Shown piece after piece: positions 5,925-8,088 of a stretch of DNA of 8,088 nucleotides. Location of the stretch: positions 1 to 8,088 of the forward strand of contig JAKAZC010000121.1 in NCBI GenBank assembly GCA_021826655.1, in the 5' to 3' direction. Each line of letters begins with the position of its first letter. The stretch's first letter is position 1. Under the pieces are notes generated by a model. The model saw nothing but the letters and a program-made list of their open reading frames with translations. It was not told the DNA's origin and did not search any database. This stretch comes from Actinomycetes bacterium. Lineage in GTDB: Bacteria > Actinomycetota > Acidimicrobiia > Acidimicrobiales > RAAP-2. A program made the position numbers and the translations under genes.

Positions 5925-6155
5925 CTACCCGACCACGCACGAACGGTCGACGACCGGATTCCCCCCGGGCGGCTCCATCGGCGCCGGGCCCTCCGTCGTG
6001 ATCCCGGGCTTCGTGGGCGCCGGGCCGTAGGCGACGAGGGGCCACGGCCCACAGGAACTCCCGACCGACCCCTCGCTGGGCCGCCGCCCATGCCGTGGGA
6101 CCGCCGATGCACTCGCGTGCGGCGCCCCACATCCGATGGCACCCGTCGCGTTCAT
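5925..6155 (-). CDS. Possible small Gly/Pro-rich protein coupled to the monooxygenase stop
   Basis: An open frame of 76 residues starting MNATGAIGCG and ending DRSCVVG. Its ATG overlaps the monooxygenase TGA as ATGA, the usual arrangement for translational coupling, and its TAG is 33 bases before the crotonase ATG. About 86% of codons end in G or C by my count (65 of 76), against roughly 71% G/C at second positions, which is compatible with coding. Against it: no recognisable family, composition dominated by Gly, Pro, Ala and Ser, no predicted membrane span, three Cys residues two of which use TGT, and high GC everywhere makes open frames cheap. GPAP occurs twice from an 11-base direct repeat. 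The alternative is that the 260 bases between monooxygenase and crotonase (5892-6151) are an untranslated spacer. I regard it as a candidate only. Confidence 0.28.
   Translation of the reverse strand: MNATGAIGCGAPHASASAVPRHGRRPSEGSVGSSCGPWPLVAYGPAPTKPGITTEGPAPMEPPGGNPVVDRSCVVG
5980..6026. repeat. Direct repeat of 11 bases in the 5892-6151 spacer
   Basis: GGCGCCGGGCC occurs at 5980-5990 and again at 6016-6026, 36 bases apart. The offset is a multiple of three, so both copies give GPAP if the small minus-strand frame is translated. GC richness makes such a repeat weak evidence for anything specific. Confidence 0.4.
6102..6124 (-). terminator. Hairpin with GNRA-type loop downstream of the monooxygenase
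   Basis: On the minus strand CGCC-GCAC, loop GCGA, GTGC, bulge ATC, GGCG form an eight-bp stem with a three-base bulge and a GNRA tetraloop. It begins 28 bases after the monooxygenase stop, where a terminator or RNA-stabilising end would sit, but has no U-tract and would lie inside the possible small ORF. A weak call. Confidence 0.25.
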
Positions 6156-7135
6156 GCCGTCGGGGCCTCCCCGCCTTCCCACAGCACGCGGAGCCGGGGC
6201 AGGACCGATTCCCCCAGACCGGCGATCTGCCGGCGCACCGCGGACGGCGGGAGGCCCGGCAGGTGCACCCGCAGGTTGACGGCGTCGGCTCCGGATTCGA
6301 TCCAGGCCGCATGGAGCAGACGTGCCAGTTCCTCGGGGTCCTCTGCCGTGACCGTCTGGTCGTCGGGGAACGACACTCCCGTACCGGCGTAGCCGTCGTA
6401 CACGTCCCGCTGCCGTTCGATCTCCGCGGTGGGCCGGGTGCCGAGCCACACCCGCCGGATGGCGACCTTCGGTCGGGTGCCGCCGGCTGCGTCGTACGCA
6501 TCCCCGATGAGCCGCAGCCGTGCGACGGTCGACATACCCTCGGACAGGGTGCCGGCCCCACAACGGGCGGCCCGCCTGGCCGCCCCGGGCGAGGCGGCCG
6601 CGCTCAGCACGGGGATCGGCCGCTCGGCACAGTCCTGCAGGGCCCGATCGCCCGCGAGGTGGCGCAGGTCCCGACCGTGGAGCATGTCGACGATGCGAGG
6701 GAGTCCGGCCGTGAACCGGGGGACGGCGTCGGCGAGGTCGACCCCCAGTGCCTCGAAATCGAGCGGCAGGGCACCCGTGGCCACTCCGAGCCCGACCCGA
6801 CCCGGGTGGCGGGCGCCCAGCCAGGCCACCTCCTCGGCCAGTTGGGCAACCGGGCGGAGCGGGAGCAGGACCGGACAGGCCGCCACCCAGCCGGTCGTCG
6901 TCTCCTCGAGGATGAACGTGGCCACCTGCAGAGGATTGGGCAGGTAGCCGGCGAACCCTCCGTGGTGCTCACTGGTCATGATCCCGTCGAAGCCGGCCGA
7001 CAGTGCCATCCGCGCCTGGTCACACAGCTCGCCGAGCACCCCGCGGGCGTCCGACCCGTCGTGCGGGTACAGGCGGAGGGAGATCGAGCCCCGGGCGAAC
7101 GGCGCGGCGGACGCTGTCACGAGCCGGTTCCCCAC
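6152..7135 (-). CDS. Luciferase-like (LLM class) flavin-dependent monooxygenase
   Basis: A 327-residue TIM-barrel oxidoreductase of the bacterial luciferase-like superfamily, using FMN or coenzyme F420; the substrate is unknown. Recognisable parts are the N-terminal barrel with AGFDGIMTSEHHGG (47-60, the EHH signature), LEETTTGWVAACPVLLPLRP (77-95 region, cofactor-proximal strand), VAWLGARHPGRVGLGVATG (103-121), DFEALG...RFTAGL (126-144), RPIPVLSAAASP (172-183, the strand near the flavin phosphate) and a C-terminal helix pair. Length is normal. No signal peptide, so cytoplasmic. The GTG at 7135 begins one base after the methyltransferase stop, indicating translational coupling. A second GTG at 7120, preceded by the purine-rich GAGGTGGGG, is a possible alternative giving 322 residues. 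F420 use is an inference from the probable actinobacterial host. Its stop overlaps the ATG of the possible small ORF. Confidence 0.92.
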   Translation of the reverse strand: MGNRLVTASAAPFARGSISLRLYPHDGSDARGVLGELCDQARMALSAGFDGIMTSEHHGGFAGYLPNPLQVATFILEETTTGWVAACPVLLPLRPVAQLAEEVAWLGARHPGRVGLGVATGALPLDFEALGVDLADAVPRFTAGLPRIVDMLHGRDLRHLAGDRALQDCAERPIPVLSAAASPGAARRAARCGAGTLSEGMSTVARLRLIGDAYDAAGGTRPKVAIRRVWLGTRPTAEIERQRDVYDGYAGTGVSFPDDQTVTAEDPEELARLLHAAWIESGADAVNLRVHLPGLPPSAVRRQIAGLGESVLPRLRVLWEGGEAPTA

Positions 7136-7136
7136 C

Positions 7137-8088
7137 TCACCCGCCGAGCAGCGGATGGGACAGCCCGAGTTCGGTCAGGGTGCGGCCGGGGTCGCGAGGC
7201 TCGGAGACCGCCGGATCCGCGTCCGGAAGTCGGAACACGTACAGGTTCCAGTACCGTGCGAGGTCGGCCGACGCGATGTCCGCGTAGAGCCGTTCCTCCA
7301 CGTCGGCGCACCGGGTGAAGCCGGCCTCCGCGAACCGCTCCGTCCACCACTCGAACGAGGCGATGCAAAGGTGACCCTCGACCAGCTCGCCGTCGGCATC
7401 CACGGCCAGGTCGACCTCGGGGACCGGGCCGCGGTAGTCCGGGCCGAGGTCGGCGTAGTGGCCGACCCGGTCGGGGCGCACCTTCCCCTCCAGATGCCCG
7501 TCGGGGCCGGATCGGTTGGGCCCGAAGGACGGGATCGTGGCGTACAGGTGTCCACCGCACACCCGGGCCAGCTCGGCCAACGCGTCCGGTACCCGGTCGG
7601 GCGGCAGGTGCTCCAGGACCTCCAGGGCGCACACCAGATCGAACGTGCCGTCGGGCCACGGGAGCCCGGCGAACAGGTTGGCCACCCGTAGGTGGCCGAC
7701 CGCGCCGGGCGTGGCGTGGTCGACGGCGAAGCGACTGAGATCGCACCCCTGGGCGTCGATCCCCCGCTCGCGGAGCACCTCGACCAGGTAGCCGGTGGCG
7801 CAGCCGACATCGAGGGCGGTGGTCACCCGGAAGTTCCGCCACAGCAGCCAGCCGGCGATGTCGGCGTTCGAGGCGATCCGGTCGTAGCGGGCGTAACCCG
7901 ATCGGCCCTGGCGGTCGCCCGTGGCATCCCGGCCCTCGCCGAAGTAGGCGCCGCCGTAGGCGTCGGGCACCCCGGCGCGGCGGGCCTCGGCCACGGCAGC
8001 GGCCCGCTCGGCAGCCGCCGTCAGCTCGGCACCGCACCGGGCCACCAGGGCGCGGAGCCGACCGTGTCCGGCGGCGAGTTCGATCAGT
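7137..8088 (-). CDS. SAM-dependent methyltransferase (class I), 5' end beyond window
   Basis: The frame is open to the window edge. A GTG at 8045 would give 302 residues, but 14 codons upstream of it continue without a stop, reading LIELAAGHGRLRAL, and there is no Shine-Dalgarno or -10-like box before the GTG, so the true start is probably outside. Numbering from that GTG: an Ala-rich helical stretch (1-24), AYFGEGRDATGD (33-44) and ARYDRI (52-57), SAM-binding motif I LDVGCATGYLVEVL (78-91), acidic motif GCDLS (100-104), motif II region FDLVCALEVLEHLPP (135-149), and a late WWTERFAEAGF (233-243). This is the Methyltransf_11/23 pattern; the acceptor (small molecule, sugar or lipid) is not evident. 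The helical N-terminal extension may belong to another domain, for example a glycosyltransferase fusion. It is translationally coupled to the monooxygenase, so the two probably act in one pathway. Confidence 0.9.
   Translation of the reverse strand, partial: LIELAAGHGRLRALVARCGAELTAAAERAAAVAEARRAGVPDAYGGAYFGEGRDATGDRQGRSGYARYDRIASNADIAGWLLWRNFRVTTALDVGCATGYLVEVLRERGIDAQGCDLSRFAVDHATPGAVGHLRVANLFAGLPWPDGTFDLVCALEVLEHLPPDRVPDALAELARVCGGHLYATIPSFGPNRSGPDGHLEGKVRPDRVGHYADLGPDYRGPVPEVDLAVDADGELVEGHLCIASFEWWTERFAEAGFTRCADVEERLYADIASADLARYWNLYVFRLPDADPAVSEPRDPGRTLTELGLSHPLLGG

Noticed and set aside
5888..6142. Alternative 84-codon minus-strand frame in the 5892-6151 spacer
   Set aside because: Extremely Arg-rich, overlaps the crotonase start, and lacks the stop/start coupling of the frame at 5925-6155.
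1..8088. Mobile element, CRISPR array, toxin-antitoxin or phage-defence system
   Set aside because: No transposase, integrase, regularly spaced repeats, terminal inverted repeats or nuclease/toxin motifs were seen, and codon use looks uniform across the genes.

Overview
The window looks like ordinary chromosomal DNA from a high-GC actinomycete-type bacterium. The evidence is strongly G/C-ended codons, a PII nucleotidylyltransferase (GlnD), a luciferase-like flavin monooxygenase of the kind often F420-dependent in Actinomycetota, and TANNNT-type -10 boxes placed six bases before start codons, as in actinobacterial leaderless transcripts. Membership of the Acidimicrobiia is a guess from the overall feel of the proteins. 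Nothing indicates a mobile element, prophage, CRISPR array or biosynthetic cluster.

Layout. Bases 1-62 hold most of a tRNA-Cys(GCA) on the minus strand, cut by the window edge. Divergent from it is a family-4 glycosyltransferase (113-1147, +). Convergent with that is a 67-residue two-helix membrane protein (1159-1362, -). A 60-base divergent promoter region (1363-1422) carries two mirror-image TANNNT boxes around a 12-bp perfect palindrome. It separates the membrane protein from glnD (1423-3774, +). An 88-base gap with an extended -10 box leads to a membrane-anchored L,D-transpeptidase (3863-5020, +), whose 3' end faces a minus-strand block across a stem-loop at 5030-5055.

The minus-strand block, in order of transcription, is: a SAM-dependent methyltransferase open to the window edge (8088-7137), a luciferase-like monooxygenase starting one base after its stop (7135-6152), a possible 76-codon ORF overlapping the monooxygenase stop by ATGA (6155-5925), and a crotonase-superfamily protein (5891-5067). 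The crotonase may also have its own leaderless promoter. The crotonase lacks both glutamates of true enoyl-CoA hydratases and instead shows a His/Asp pair spaced as in 6-oxocamphor hydrolase-type members.

Functionally the genes fall into separate themes: nitrogen signalling (glnD), envelope (glycosyltransferase, L,D-transpeptidase, small membrane protein) and small-molecule metabolism (methyltransferase, monooxygenase, crotonase). No single undescribed system stands out. The points most worth following are the regular leaderless promoter architecture, the palindrome between the divergent promoters upstream of glnD, the crotonase active site, and the small ORF after the monooxygenase.
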